A program made the translations under genes and the position numbers. This document shows, in pieces, positions 1-9,085 of a DNA stretch of 64,000 bases. Below the pieces are notes generated by a model that was not told the DNA's origin, did not search any database, and saw nothing but the letters and a program-made list of their open reading frames with translations. The stretch is from Sphingobacterium sp. (GTDB taxonomy: Bacteria > Bacteroidota > Bacteroidia > Sphingobacteriales > Sphingobacteriaceae). Where the stretch lies: NCBI GenBank assembly GCA_031286695.1, contig JAITTY010000010.1, positions 280,482 through 344,481 on the forward strand. The letters are read 5' to 3'. Each line of letters starts with the position of its first letter. Within the stretch, counting starts at the first letter, position 1.

Positions 1-561
1 TGGCAACAGCGAATTTCAAACCAAAATCTGCAGGTACAAAGATTTTGGAATAGGAATCACCATATTCACCTTTGTTACCACCAGCAATTGCAGCAGTTTC
101 AGCATTCATTACCCCAACACCAATCGATGCATAAGGTTTGATAAAACTGTTGAAAAACCTCCAATTCGTATTGGCTGCTAAAAACTCACCCGATAAGGCA
201 ACTGACCAAGGGGTTTTGGTTTCGAATCCAGTTTGCTTGTCACTATTATCATACCCAGCTGTCTTTCCGCCAAAATAAGTTGCTTTCAATCCGAAAGATG
301 GTGAAATTTGCTTTTTGATATAGGCACTGTACCCTAAATTCCAATCTAATTTATCATAACCACCATTGTTAAACTTAGCGATGTTCTGCAAGCTTGTTAC
401 ACCGGCTCCTACACCGATGGACCAAGTTCTATATTGTGTTGCGGAACCTAATGGAGTTGTGCCTTCAATTGATGCTTCTTTTGTGCTTTGTGCAAAGGAC
501 GCGGTGGATAAAATTCCTGCCGCAACAAGTAATCCTGATTTTTTAAGGCTAATTTTCATAA
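1..561 (-). CDS. Outer-membrane beta-barrel protein, N-terminal part (cut by window edge)
   Basis: The frame is open from an ATG at 561 down to the left edge with no stop, so only the first ~187 residues are visible. It opens with a clear Sec signal peptide (basic MKISLKK, hydrophobic LLVAAGILSTA, cleavage after SFA before QST). The mature part is rich in aromatic and glycine residues with alternating patterns (YRTWSIGVGAGV, WNLGYSAYI, FGLKATYFGGKTAGYD), as expected for transmembrane beta strands. It resembles the barrel domain of Bacteroidota OmpA-family or porin-like proteins; whether an OmpA peptidoglycan-binding domain follows cannot be seen. It lies 88 bases downstream of two stress-protein genes on the same strand; no promoter was recognised in that gap. 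Confidence 0.75.
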
Positions 562-649
562 TGTGTGTTTGTAAAATTATCTACTATAATACTGTTGTTA
601 AATTAACTCACTGAACACTCTTGCAATAAATTTGCCAAAAATTATTTGG

Positions 650-1492
650 TTACTCTACACGTCCGAAAAAGTTTGGCACCTCAATTTCAAAAGCCAGATG
701 CTTAACAATATTTTCGGTAAAAATGTTTTGGAAAAAAGTTTTTCTACTTTTTGTGATCAAAATAACATCAATATCTTCATCCCGAATAATGGTATGAATA
801 CCGTTAGCAATATTTTCGCGGGAGCCTGCAAAATAACTTGGTGACTTAACGATGTAAGAAATATCCTCTATCCCGGTTTCAGTAATGATCTGTTTGATCC
901 AGTTTTCAAGTTTGTTTCCTAATATATTGATTTCTAGTTCGTTTTTATTGATATGGATAAGTTGTAGGTGAAAATTTTTTCCATACAATGGTATCGCTTG
1001 TTTAAGCACTTCAAGTTCTCCGGGTTTGAAATTTGTCAATAAAGCAATGTTATCATTTTTAAATTTTACAGCGTTTTTCGGGACTGCTAAAACAGGTATT
1101 TTAGACTCTTTAATGACGTCATATGTATTGCTTCCGATCAAGACAGATTCAAGTCCGGTGACTCCTTTTGTTCCCATAATTACCGTTTGGTACGTCTCTT
1201 TTATCTCTTGTTTTTCCAATGTTTCGGCTAAAATACCGTTGGCAAATAACGTAGAAATTTTAAGCGAAGGATATTCCTGTAGAAGTTCCGCTACAAGCTT
1301 TTCCATTTTATGGCGAGCTTCTCCCTCGGTAGGGTCCACTAAATGCTTCGCATTTGCAAACTTATTGATATGCGAAGTAAACGAATGAAAAAGTGTAATC
1401 TCATCATTTGATATGGCTGCGATTTGAGCAGCATAAAATGCGGCAACTCGTGCATTTTCGGAATAATCTACTGGTATTAATAGTTTAGACAT
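650..1492 (-). CDS. Universal stress protein, tandem UspA domains
   Basis: The 280-residue protein has two UspA-like domains, the usual double form in Bacteroidota. The first begins MSKLLIPVDYSENARVAAFYA and carries the nucleotide-binding pattern G-2x-G-9x-G-S (GTKG then IGSN, about residues 107-121), so it probably binds ATP. The second half (from about residue 145) keeps the fold, with a hydrophobic strand (VDVILITKSRK) near the end, but lacks that motif. No signal peptide or membrane segment is present, so it should be cytoplasmic. It starts 10 bases after the stop of a paralogous gene on the same strand, so the pair is presumably one transcript. The general role is stress survival; the specific trigger is unknown. 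Confidence 0.88.
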   Translation of the reverse strand: MSKLLIPVDYSENARVAAFYAAQIAAISNDEITLFHSFTSHINKFANAKHLVDPTEGEARHKMEKLVAELLQEYPSLKISTLFANGILAETLEKQEIKETYQTVIMGTKGVTGLESVLIGSNTYDVIKESKIPVLAVPKNAVKFKNDNIALLTNFKPGELEVLKQAIPLYGKNFHLQLIHINKNELEINILGNKLENWIKQIITETGIEDISYIVKSPSYFAGSRENIANGIHTIIRDEDIDVILITKSRKTFFQNIFTENIVKHLAFEIEVPNFFGRVE

Positions 1493-1502
1493 GGCTATAG
1501 GA

Positions 1503-2351
1503 TTATGCTTTAGTGAAAAATATTGGAACTAATGGATGACTAAATAATGCTTTTGCAACTGATCGGGTAAAAACACGTTCAAAGAATGATTTTCTCGATC
1601 GTGTCACCAAAAGTATTTTGATCTTTTCTTCATGGATCATCTCATTAATGACTTCGGGAACCGTATCTAGGTCCTCAATATCACCCTGTATAGAGTCGAC
1701 TTCTATGGCAATATTGGTCACGCCAATATATTTTTTGATCTTATATTTCCATACTTCAAGTTTATCTTCGATCCTATTTTCTGATGAATGATCGTAATGA
1801 ACATGCATCAGTTTTAGTTCAAAGTCTTTGCCGATGATGTTGACAAAATCCTGTACTGTTTGTACTTCTTCTTCTTTAAAATTGGAAAGTAAGCCAACTT
1901 TGTCGATTGGTGTAAAGGAAGCTTCAGTTGGAATAGCCATGACAGGTATTTTGGCTTTTTTGCTAATGACATAGGTGGTGCTGCCAATAAGCTGACTATC
2001 ATCGTTGGTGATCCCTTTAGTCCCCATAATGACAAAATCAAATCGATCTGGGGTGGCAAGTTCCGGTAGCGTTTCTGTAATCATGCCACGCTCACATTGT
2101 GTTGTTACCTCAATCGCAGGATGCTTTAATTTTATCGATTCTGCAAGATTCTTGATAAGGACGTCAGCTTTGAATGTTGGAGAGTTGGCTTCGTTGTAGC
2201 CATTTTCCTCCTCAAACACTGCTGAAGCTGAAGTGTAATTGTGATAAAGATGGAGTGAATACCCCTTTTCGAGGGCAAGGTCCACAGCGTAATTTACAGC
2301 ATTATTAGAATGAGCCGAAAAATCTACCGGTAGTAGAATGTTTTTTTTCAT
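1503..2351 (-). CDS. Universal stress protein, tandem UspA domains (paralogue of downstream gene)
   Basis: The 282-residue protein starts MKKNILLPVDFSAHSNNAVNYA, a typical UspA beginning. The first domain has an intact nucleotide-binding pattern (GTKG, nine residues, then GST, about residues 109-123). The second domain repeats the fold without it and ends in the same style as the neighbour (ILLVTRSRKSFFERVFTRSVAKAL versus ILITKSRKTFF). The two genes look like an old tandem duplication. This is the first gene of the pair and has a good Bacteroidota promoter about 105 bases upstream on the minus strand. Cytoplasmic; the ligand is presumed to be ATP. Confidence 0.88.
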   Translation of the reverse strand: MKKNILLPVDFSAHSNNAVNYAVDLALEKGYSLHLYHNYTSASAVFEEENGYNEANSPTFKADVLIKNLAESIKLKHPAIEVTTQCERGMITETLPELATPDRFDFVIMGTKGITNDDSQLIGSTTYVISKKAKIPVMAIPTEASFTPIDKVGLLSNFKEEEVQTVQDFVNIIGKDFELKLMHVHYDHSSENRIEDKLEVWKYKIKKYIGVTNIAIEVDSIQGDIEDLDTVPEVINEMIHEEKIKILLVTRSRKSFFERVFTRSVAKALFSHPLVPIFFTKA

Positions 2352-2455
2352 TAGAAGGAATTTAATCTACAAAATCTAATCTTAATTATTTTGCACTTAG
2401 GGAATGTGTCTGAAAGTAGGCTAAATTCCCTATTTTACTATCAAATGTAATAAAA

Positions 2456-2485
2456 CAAATGTAATTGTGAATGACCTTAGGTCAA
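2456..2485 (-). promoter_or_regulatory. Promoter for the universal stress protein pair
   Basis: On the minus strand a -7 box TACATTTG (2463-2456) matches the TAnnTTTG consensus exactly, with a -33 TTG at 2485-2483 and a 19-base spacer. The start codon is 105 bases downstream. A second TACATTTG sits at 2449-2442 without a spaced -33 element. Confidence 0.5.
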
Positions 2486-2721
2486 ATAATTTTTGTTGTT
2501 TTACATGTTGATTTTGACAAGCGTTAGACAAATATGAATAACGAATAACACTTTTAAAATGTTGAATTTAATATGAGTTTGTGATTTCTGTCACGTGTAA
2601 AATAGGGATATGCTAATTATCTGTAAATTATAACTTGATTTTTTTGTTTGAAAAGTCAATAGGAGGAATTTGGCTGTTTCCTAAAAACAGTCGTTTCATG
2701 GTCAATATATGGAATTCTACA

Positions 2722-2752
2722 TTGCATAACCTACCAATTTTGAGTAAGTTTG
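2722..2752 (+). promoter_or_regulatory. alaS promoter
   Basis: A -33 TTG at 2722-2724, a 20-base spacer and a -7 box TAAGTTTG at 2745-2752 fit the Bacteroidota TTG / TAnnTTTG model. The alaS ATG lies 22 bases beyond the -7 box, giving a very short leader. Confidence 0.5.
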
Positions 2753-2773
2753 CACATATTTTTAGATAATTAA

Positions 2774-5389
2774 ATGACAAGTAGAGAAATTCGTCAAGCC
2801 TTTCTGGACTTTTTTAAAAGTAAAGGGCATCAGATAGTACCTTCAGCACCAGTAGTTGTAAAAAATGACCCTACATTAATGTTTACCAATGCGGGGATGA
2901 ATCAATTCAAAGATCTGTTTCTTGGTGAAGCACCCATTAAATTTCCTCGTGTTGCTGATACGCAACGTTGTTTGCGGGTTTCGGGTAAGCATAACGATTT
3001 GGAAGAAGTAGGGATTGATACCTACCACCATACTTTGTTTGAGATGCTGGGAAATTGGAGCTTTGGTGATTACTTTAAGAAAGAAGCTATTGCTTGGGCC
3101 TGGGAACTATTGACAGAGGTGTATAAATTAGACAAAGATCGTTTATATGTAACTATTTTTGAAGGGGATGCGAAAGAAGGCTTAGAACGTGATATGGAAG
3201 CTTTTAATTTCTGGAAAGAATGGATTGGTGAAGATCGGATTCTCCTTGGGAACAAGAAAGACAATTTCTGGGAAATGGGCGAGACGGGACCTTGTGGGCC
3301 TTGTTCGGAAATTCATTTCGATATGCGGAGTGCAGAAGAGCGTACACAGACTTCAGGACAAAGTTTGGTCAATGCGGACCATCCTCAGGTTATCGAAATC
3401 TGGAATCTTGTCTTCATGCAATTTAATCGCTTGAAAGACGGTTCACTTCAATCACTACCGGCCAAACATGTTGATACTGGAATGGGATTTGAACGTCTGG
3501 TCAGATGTATACAGGGAAAGACTTCCAACTATGACACAGATGTCTTTACGCCTACCATTGATTTTATTGCTGAGAAGTCAGGTATAAAATACGGTATAGA
3601 TGAAAAGTCTGATATTGCCATGCGGGTAGTGTCTGATCATATTCGTGCGGTTAGTTTTGCAATTTCCGATGGCCAACTGCCATCCAACAATAAAGCTGGC
3701 TACGTGATTCGTCGTATTTTACGTCGTGCGGTTCGTTATGCTTATACATTTTTAGGCTTTAAAGCTCCTTTTATCAATGAACTTGTACCCGTATTGGCAG
3801 CTCAGTTCGAAGGAGTATTTGACGAATTGATTCAACAGCAGGATTTTGTGCAGAAAGTAATCTTAGAAGAGGAAGTATCATTTCTAAGAACTCTGTCTAC
3901 GGGCGTCCAACGTTTTGAAAATTATGTGGAGGACCACACCGTAATCAATGGCGATTTTGCTTTCGAATTATATGATACCTATGGATTCCCGATCGATTTG
4001 ACGGAATTGTTAGCTCGTGAGAAGGGATTGACAGTTGATATGGAAGGTTTCAACCAAGCACTCCAAATTCAGAAAGATCGTTCCCGTGCTGCTACAGCTA
4101 TAGATACAGGCGACTGGTTTGTGGTAAATGATGATGAGGGATTTGAATTTGTAGGCTATGATACGTTAACTGCCGTTACTGAGGTTGTGAAATACCGTAA
4201 AGTTGTTTCGAAAAATAAAGAACAATTTCAATTGGTGCTTTCTGTCAGTCCTTTTTATGCCGAAGGTGGTGGTCAGGTAGGCGACTCTGGAGAATTGGTT
4301 TCCGAAGAAACTGGAGAAAAGATTTATATCACAGATACGAAAAAAGAAAACGGTCTATTTGTGCATTTTACAAACAAATTGCCGCTGGAATTGAAAGGAA
4401 CATTTGTTGCACAGGTCGATAAAACCAAAAGAATCGATACGGAAAACAATCATTCGGCGACCCATTTATTACATGCTGCGCTAAAACAAGTATTAGGAAG
4501 CCATGTGAATCAAAAGGGATCATTAGTCAACGCCGATATTTTGCGCTTTGATATCTCTCATTTTTCAAAAATGACAGAAGAAGAGATTAAACAGGTGGAA
4601 GATATTGTCAATGCCAAGATTCGTGAAAATATTCCATTGAAGGAGGAACGAAATGTACCTTATCAACAAGCGTTGGATTCGGGTGTAACAGCTCTATTTG
4701 GTGAGAAATATGGTGATTTCGTTCGTGTAATCACCTTCGAAGATCAATATTCTAAAGAATTGTGTGGTGGTACACATGTTAAAGCAACGGGGCAAATAGG
4801 TTTTTTCAAAATTGTTTCTGAATCTGCTGTAGCAGCTGGTGTACGCCGTATAGAAGCGATTACTGGAACTCGTTCTGCTGCTGTTATCCGCGAGCATTTC
4901 GAATTGGTTCACCATCTCAAAGAGCTCATGAATAATCCAAAAGATTTTGTTTCTGCACTGGGTAAAATCATCGATGAGAATGGCGCTTTGAAAAAAGAAG
5001 TAGAGAAAAGTATTACTGAAAAATCCTTAGCGTTAAAGTCAGATCTGGAAGGGAAGATCCAACAGGTCGGCGAGATTAATTTCTTGTCCACAATCGTCGA
5101 TCTACCGAGTGCAGAGGCGGTGAAAACCTTGGCTTATGCGGTAAAGGGGGCTGTTAATAACTTGTTTTTGGTGATCGGTGCTGAATTTGATGGTAAGCCA
5201 AGTTTGACCGTTGTCATTTCAGACGAATTGGCGAAAGAAAAAGGGTTGAACGCAAGTAATATTGTACGTGATTTGGCTAAGGATATCCAAGGTGGTGGCG
5301 GTGGTCAGCCGTTCTTCGCAACAGCTGGAGGTAAGAACCCAGCCGGATTAAAAGGTGCAATTGAGCGAGCAATAGATTTTTTGAAATAA
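2774..5389 (+). CDS. alaS: Alanine--tRNA ligase
   Basis: The enzyme charges tRNA-Ala with alanine using ATP and edits mischarged Ser or Gly. The length, 871 residues, is normal for the family (about 875). The class II catalytic core is N-terminal, with motif 1 and 2 regions near FLDFFKSKGH, TFTNAGMNQF-like sequence and TLFEMLGNWSFGDYF. The editing domain has the HSATH signature (His560, His564) and CGGTH (Cys664, His668), the four zinc ligands. The C-Ala domain ends in the glycine-rich GGGGGQPFFATAGG. The start is the ATG right after a good promoter. It is a single essential gene, followed by a large hairpin that may be its terminator. Confidence 0.98.
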   Translation: MTSREIRQAFLDFFKSKGHQIVPSAPVVVKNDPTLMFTNAGMNQFKDLFLGEAPIKFPRVADTQRCLRVSGKHNDLEEVGIDTYHHTLFEMLGNWSFGDYFKKEAIAWAWELLTEVYKLDKDRLYVTIFEGDAKEGLERDMEAFNFWKEWIGEDRILLGNKKDNFWEMGETGPCGPCSEIHFDMRSAEERTQTSGQSLVNADHPQVIEIWNLVFMQFNRLKDGSLQSLPAKHVDTGMGFERLVRCIQGKTSNYDTDVFTPTIDFIAEKSGIKYGIDEKSDIAMRVVSDHIRAVSFAISDGQLPSNNKAGYVIRRILRRAVRYAYTFLGFKAPFINELVPVLAAQFEGVFDELIQQQDFVQKVILEEEVSFLRTLSTGVQRFENYVEDHTVINGDFAFELYDTYGFPIDLTELLAREKGLTVDMEGFNQALQIQKDRSRAATAIDTGDWFVVNDDEGFEFVGYDTLTAVTEVVKYRKVVSKNKEQFQLVLSVSPFYAEGGGQVGDSGELVSEETGEKIYITDTKKENGLFVHFTNKLPLELKGTFVAQVDKTKRIDTENNHSATHLLHAALKQVLGSHVNQKGSLVNADILRFDISHFSKMTEEEIKQVEDIVNAKIRENIPLKEERNVPYQQALDSGVTALFGEKYGDFVRVITFEDQYSKELCGGTHVKATGQIGFFKIVSESAVAAGVRRIEAITGTRSAAVIREHFELVHHLKELMNNPKDFVSALGKIIDENGALKKEVEKSITEKSLALKSDLEGKIQQVGEINFLSTIVDLPSAEAVKTLAYAVKGAVNNLFLVIGAEFDGKPSLTVVISDELAKEKGLNASNIVRDLAKDIQGGGGGQPFFATAGGKNPAGLKGAIERAIDFLK

Positions 5390-5473
5390 ATTTTAGGGGT
5401 AGTTGAAACAGCTACTTAGCTAAACTAGGATGTAAATAAATGATTTTATTTCCTAAATATACAATACGAAGCC

Positions 5474-5530
5474 ATCAGATTTATTCGACTTCTTCCTTGG
5501 AAGATCCGAATAAATCTGATCGTTTTTACG
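5474..5530 (+). terminator. Hairpin after alaS, probable terminator
   Basis: Perfect 14-base arms at 5474-5487 (ATCAGATTTATTCG) and 5507-5520 (CGAATAAATCTGAT) enclose an inner 6-base hairpin (TCTTCC / GGAAGA). The T-rich CGTTTTTA follows on the plus strand. It ends about 100 bases before the next start codon. Confidence 0.5.
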
Positions 5531-5621
5531 ATTCTTTAAGCTGTGACATGTAGCGTGAATCAAACAGAGCAAAGCCATTTGCGTAATTGGGAATAGGTAA
5601 TTAACAAATAAAAATAAACGG

Positions 5622-6719
5622 ATGAAAAAGGCAGTTTTTTTAGCAGTAGGGATCGTTGGTTTGATGATGGGTTGCCAAAATAAGGAGCAGTTTACCATCG
5701 CTGGCAATGTTGATAATCCTGGCAATGTCAAAGTTATTTCGTTGTATGAAGGAGATACAAAACTGGACTCTATGTTTTTTGGCGATAACAATAAATTTCA
5801 GTTTGTCCGTCCCGCCAGCCAATCCAGATTGCTGTCTTTGCGCGTCGGGAAAAATCGTTACGATTTGATTGCTTCTCCAGGGGAGACGATTACATTTAAA
5901 ACAGATTTGCATAAGGATGTCAATGATTACCAGGTTGAAGGTTCTGAATTGTCAAAAACTATACAGCCTTTTGCCAAAGAGCGAAATTATCGCGATTATG
6001 TGCAGGATTCATTGCAGACAGTATTTTCTAAGTTAACAGCAAATTCTACAGCCAATGAGATTGAAAAGATTCGTGCTGAATATAAAGCGAAGTTTGCAGA
6101 GGAATTGCGTTCTTATACAAAAAAAGCAGTTGATTTTTCAGATAAACACAATGATTTAGCTGGATTTTATGCAATCTCTACCTTAGACCCGGAAGTGGCG
6201 GAAAGTGAAATTATTGCTTATGCGGACAAAATCAAAGATAAATTCACGGAGAACAGATATGTGACTCAGTTTAAAGAGGAGACCCAAAAGCTGAAAAAAA
6301 TGGCAATTGGGCAACCTGCTCCAGAGCTGACTTCTTTTACACCATCAAACAAAGAAGTGAAATTGTCGAGTTTTAAAGGGAAATATACGCTAGTTGATTT
6401 TTGGGCTTCATGGTGTATGCCGTGTCGTCAGGAAAACCCTAATCTCGTTAGATTGTACAATACTTATCATGGTAAAGGCTTTGATATACTCTCCGTTTCA
6501 TTTGATGATAATCCTGGTTCATGGATGCGTGCTATCGAAGATGATAAGCTAACTTGGACACATGTATCTGATTTGAAAGCATGGAGCTCGCCAGTGGTCA
6601 TCGATTACCGGGTGAAAGCCTTGCCTACGTCTTATATACTTGATCCAAACGGTATTATTATCGCGAAGAACCTCCGTGGTGAAGAGCTAGAAGCATTTTT
6701 AAAGAAAACAATTAAGTAA
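5622..6719 (+). CDS. TlpA-type thiol:disulfide lipoprotein with DUF4369 domain
   Basis: The 365-residue protein starts with a lipoprotein signal (MKKAVFLAVGIVGLMMGC, lipid-modified Cys18), so it is membrane-anchored facing the periplasm. Residues about 24-120 resemble the DUF4369 domain that often precedes thioredoxins in Bacteroidota; a helical linker follows; the C-terminal AhpC/TSA-thioredoxin domain (from about 225) has the redox motif WASWCMPC (Cys265, Cys268) and a cis-proline segment near KALPTSYIL. It probably reduces or exchanges disulfides in cell-envelope proteins, perhaps in cytochrome c maturation; the partner is unknown. It stands alone between alaS and a response regulator. Confidence 0.88.
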   Translation: MKKAVFLAVGIVGLMMGCQNKEQFTIAGNVDNPGNVKVISLYEGDTKLDSMFFGDNNKFQFVRPASQSRLLSLRVGKNRYDLIASPGETITFKTDLHKDVNDYQVEGSELSKTIQPFAKERNYRDYVQDSLQTVFSKLTANSTANEIEKIRAEYKAKFAEELRSYTKKAVDFSDKHNDLAGFYAISTLDPEVAESEIIAYADKIKDKFTENRYVTQFKEETQKLKKMAIGQPAPELTSFTPSNKEVKLSSFKGKYTLVDFWASWCMPCRQENPNLVRLYNTYHGKGFDILSVSFDDNPGSWMRAIEDDKLTWTHVSDLKAWSSPVVIDYRVKALPTSYILDPNGIIIAKNLRGEELEAFLKKTIK

Positions 6720-6822
6720 TCAAGGTGTTATTGTTAAATATTATATTACTTAATAATTTGGTAACATTAGGTTAACTGATTGTTATCATTTTGTTTATAA
6801 TTTAGCAAAAAAAATAAGACAA

Positions 6823-7518
6823 ATGAGTTCTTCGAAACAAAAGATTTTAATTGTTGATGACGAAAAGGATATCTTGGATTTAATTGCATTCAACTTAAAT
6901 CGTGAAGGTTATCAGGTCTCTACAGCACAAAATGGAGAAGAGGCAATCAACGTTGCCAAACAAGTGAATCCGGACCTGATTATCTTGGATGTGATGATGC
7001 CAAAGATGGACGGAATTGAAGCTTGCCGAATCATGCGTGCAATGCCTGAATTCAAAAGTACATTCATGGTGTTTTTGACTGCAAGAAGTGAGGAGTATTC
7101 GGAGATCGCAGGGTTTCATGTCGGTGCAGACGATTATATTGCAAAGCCAATTAAGCCCCGTGCCCTGATGAGCCGCATCAATGCTATTTTAAGAAGAAAT
7201 GCTTCTGAAGAGTCTGATGCTTCTGTTCAGGATAAAATTGAAATTGCCGATTTGGTCATTGATAGAGACTCTTTCTTAGTTTACAAAGGAGAACAAAAGA
7301 TCGTTCTTGCGAAAAAGGAATTTGAGTTATTGTATCTATTAGCATCTAAACCTAACAAGGTGTTTACACGCGAACAGATCTTAAAAAGTATATGGGAAGA
7401 TTCTGTAGTGGTAACCAATCGTACAATTGACGTCCATATTCGCAAGCTTCGTGAAAAGATAGGCGACGATTATGTGACCACTGTAAAAGGAGTGGGATAC
7501 AAATTTGATAAAGAATAA
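6823..7518 (+). CDS. OmpR/PhoB-family response regulator
   Basis: The 231-residue protein has a receiver domain (residues 7-125) with the acidic pair Asp12-Asp13, phospho-acceptor Asp56 (IILDVMMP), and a conserved Lys in IAKPIKP. A winged-helix trans_reg_C DNA-binding domain fills residues 140-230, including the recognition region NRTIDVHIRKLREKIG. No histidine kinase is next to it, so its partner is encoded elsewhere. The gene is followed at once by an intrinsic terminator, so it is transcribed alone or with the preceding TlpA gene (103-base gap). Confidence 0.93.
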   Translation: MSSSKQKILIVDDEKDILDLIAFNLNREGYQVSTAQNGEEAINVAKQVNPDLIILDVMMPKMDGIEACRIMRAMPEFKSTFMVFLTARSEEYSEIAGFHVGADDYIAKPIKPRALMSRINAILRRNASEESDASVQDKIEIADLVIDRDSFLVYKGEQKIVLAKKEFELLYLLASKPNKVFTREQILKSIWEDSVVVTNRTIDVHIRKLREKIGDDYVTTVKGVGYKFDKE

Positions 7519-7523
7519 AAAAA

Positions 7524-7544
7524 GAGGCCTTGGCCTCTTTTTTT
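7524..7544 (+). terminator. Intrinsic terminator after the response regulator
   Basis: GAGGCC-TT-GGCCTC stem (7524-7537) followed by seven T residues; it is also preceded by an A run, so it could act on both strands. Confidence 0.85.
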
Positions 7545-7681
7545 ATGGAAGTGTTCGTTTCTATTGCCCAAACAAGAATCTTCAATTTTCTTTTAGCGTT
7601 GTGGGGACTTGCAAAATCATTCCAGTTTTATTGGTATTCGATTTTCCGCACTCAGATGCAGCAACTCTTTCTTGAGATAAC

Positions 7682-7712
7682 TTGTGATCACCACAACAAA
7701 TCTTTACTTTTG
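7682..7712 (+). promoter_or_regulatory. pyrC operon promoter
   Basis: A -33 TTG at 7682-7684, a 20-base spacer and a -7 TACTTTTG at 7705-7712 match the Bacteroidota consensus fully. The pyrC ATG is 27 bases after the -7 box. Confidence 0.6.
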
Positions 7713-7738
7713 ACCTAAAGCAAAGTAAAAATTTCAAC

Positions 7739-9076
7739 ATGTCATCTATTCTTATAAAATCTGCACAACTTGTCAATGAAGGTAAAGTTGAGGTTGCTGA
7801 CGTATATATCAGCAATGGGCGAATCGAAATGATTGCTCAGGAAATAAACCATCCTGCTGATCAGGAAATCAATGCTGAGGGGCTACATTTATTACCCGGG
7901 CTAATTGATGATCAGGTTCACTTTAGAGAACCCGGATTAACTTATAAAGCGGATATATGGCATGAGAGCCGCGCCGCAGTTGCCGGTGGGACAACCTCCT
8001 TCATGGAAATGCCCAATACTGTTCCTAATACGTTGACCCAGCAATTGCTTCAAGATAAATATGATATTGCAGCAAAAAATGCGTTGGCCAATTACTCATT
8101 CTTTATGGGGGCAGCTAATGATAATCTCGAAGAGGTGCTTAAGACGAATCCGAGAGATGTCTGTGGTATAAAAGTTTTTATGGGTTCTTCTACGGGCAAT
8201 ATGTTGGTGGATAACGAAAAAGCGTTGGAGGGGATCTTTGCGAATGCGCCCACGTTAGTAGCTACACATTGTGAAGATGAGGCGACAATAAAGGCCAATC
8301 TGGCTCTATTTAAAGAAAAATATGGTGAAGATGGATTGAAAATTGAGATGCATCCATTGATTCGTTCAGAGGAAGCTTGCTATTTATCCTCGTCGAAAGC
8401 TGTCGAACTGGCAAAAAAACACAATACACGCTTGCATATCCTTCATATATCAACCGCCAAAGAAATTGCACTATTTAGTAATGATATTCCACTAAAGGAT
8501 AAAAAAATAACTGCTGAAGCTTGTATTCATCACCTTTGGTTTTCTGATCAGGATTATGCCTCAAAAGGTAATTTTATCAAATGGAATCCTGCGGTAAAAA
8601 CAGCCAATGACCGCGACCAAATTCTAAAAGCTTTACTGGATGGACATATCGATGTGATAGCGACAGATCACGCTCCGCACACAATGGAGGAAAAATCTCA
8701 GCCCTATGCTTCAGCACCAAGCGGAGGACCTCTTGTACAGCATGCATTGCAAGCCTTGTTAGATATGGTCAAAGCAGGAAAAATGACCTTAGAGCAATTG
8801 GTCCAAAAATCTGCACACAATACCGCTACATTGTTCCAGATTGAAGATAGAGGTTACATCCGTGAGGGATATTGGGCAGATCTAGTGTTGGTTGATCTCA
8901 ATAAACCTTACACGGTATCGAAAGCTAATATTCTGTCTAAATGTGGCTGGTCGCCATTTGAAGGACATACATTTAGTTCAACTATTGCACATACGATTGT
9001 ATCCGGCAAACTTGCTTTCTCTGATGGTCAGCTCATTGAAAAAGGAGTTGGTGAACGTCTGTTGTTCAACCGATAG
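7739..9076 (+). CDS. pyrC: Dihydroorotase
   Basis: Dihydroorotase interconverts carbamoyl-aspartate and dihydroorotate in de novo pyrimidine synthesis, in the cytoplasm. The 445-residue amidohydrolase-superfamily protein has the family signatures DDQVHFREPG (57-66) and ATDHAPH near residue 305. The metal motif HxH usual at the first site reads Gln59-Val-His61; I recall the same DDQVHF in other Bacteroidota dihydroorotases, so this is probably a lineage trait, not a loss of function. It leads a tight operon: the LD-carboxypeptidase starts 9 bases after its stop. An allantoinase or hydantoinase assignment is possible in this superfamily but less likely given HFREPG and DHAPH. Confidence 0.9.
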   Translation: MSSILIKSAQLVNEGKVEVADVYISNGRIEMIAQEINHPADQEINAEGLHLLPGLIDDQVHFREPGLTYKADIWHESRAAVAGGTTSFMEMPNTVPNTLTQQLLQDKYDIAAKNALANYSFFMGAANDNLEEVLKTNPRDVCGIKVFMGSSTGNMLVDNEKALEGIFANAPTLVATHCEDEATIKANLALFKEKYGEDGLKIEMHPLIRSEEACYLSSSKAVELAKKHNTRLHILHISTAKEIALFSNDIPLKDKKITAEACIHHLWFSDQDYASKGNFIKWNPAVKTANDRDQILKALLDGHIDVIATDHAPHTMEEKSQPYASAPSGGPLVQHALQALLDMVKAGKMTLEQLVQKSAHNTATLFQIEDRGYIREGYWADLVLVDLNKPYTVSKANILSKCGWSPFEGHTFSSTIAHTIVSGKLAFSDGQLIEKGVGERLLFNR

Positions 9077-9085
9077 AATTTAGCG

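Larger units (their letters stand above)
2352..2773. other. Divergent intergenic region usp / alaS
   Basis: These 422 AT-rich bases separate divergent genes. They hold the usp promoter (minus strand, 2456-2485) and the alaS promoter (plus strand, 2722-2752). No small ORF, tRNA or hairpin worth naming was seen between about 2490 and 2720. Confidence 0.6.

Noticed and set aside
366-614. 82-codon plus-strand frame at the left edge
   Set aside because: It is antisense to the outer-membrane barrel gene, whose signal peptide and strand pattern are clear; no own promoter.
5453-5791. 112-codon minus-strand frame over the alaS terminator
   Set aside because: It runs through the hairpin and into the start of the TlpA lipoprotein gene; composition is not protein-like.
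7530-7718. 62-codon plus-strand frame between the response regulator and pyrC
   Set aside because: It starts inside the terminator and ends inside the pyrC promoter; no family resemblance.
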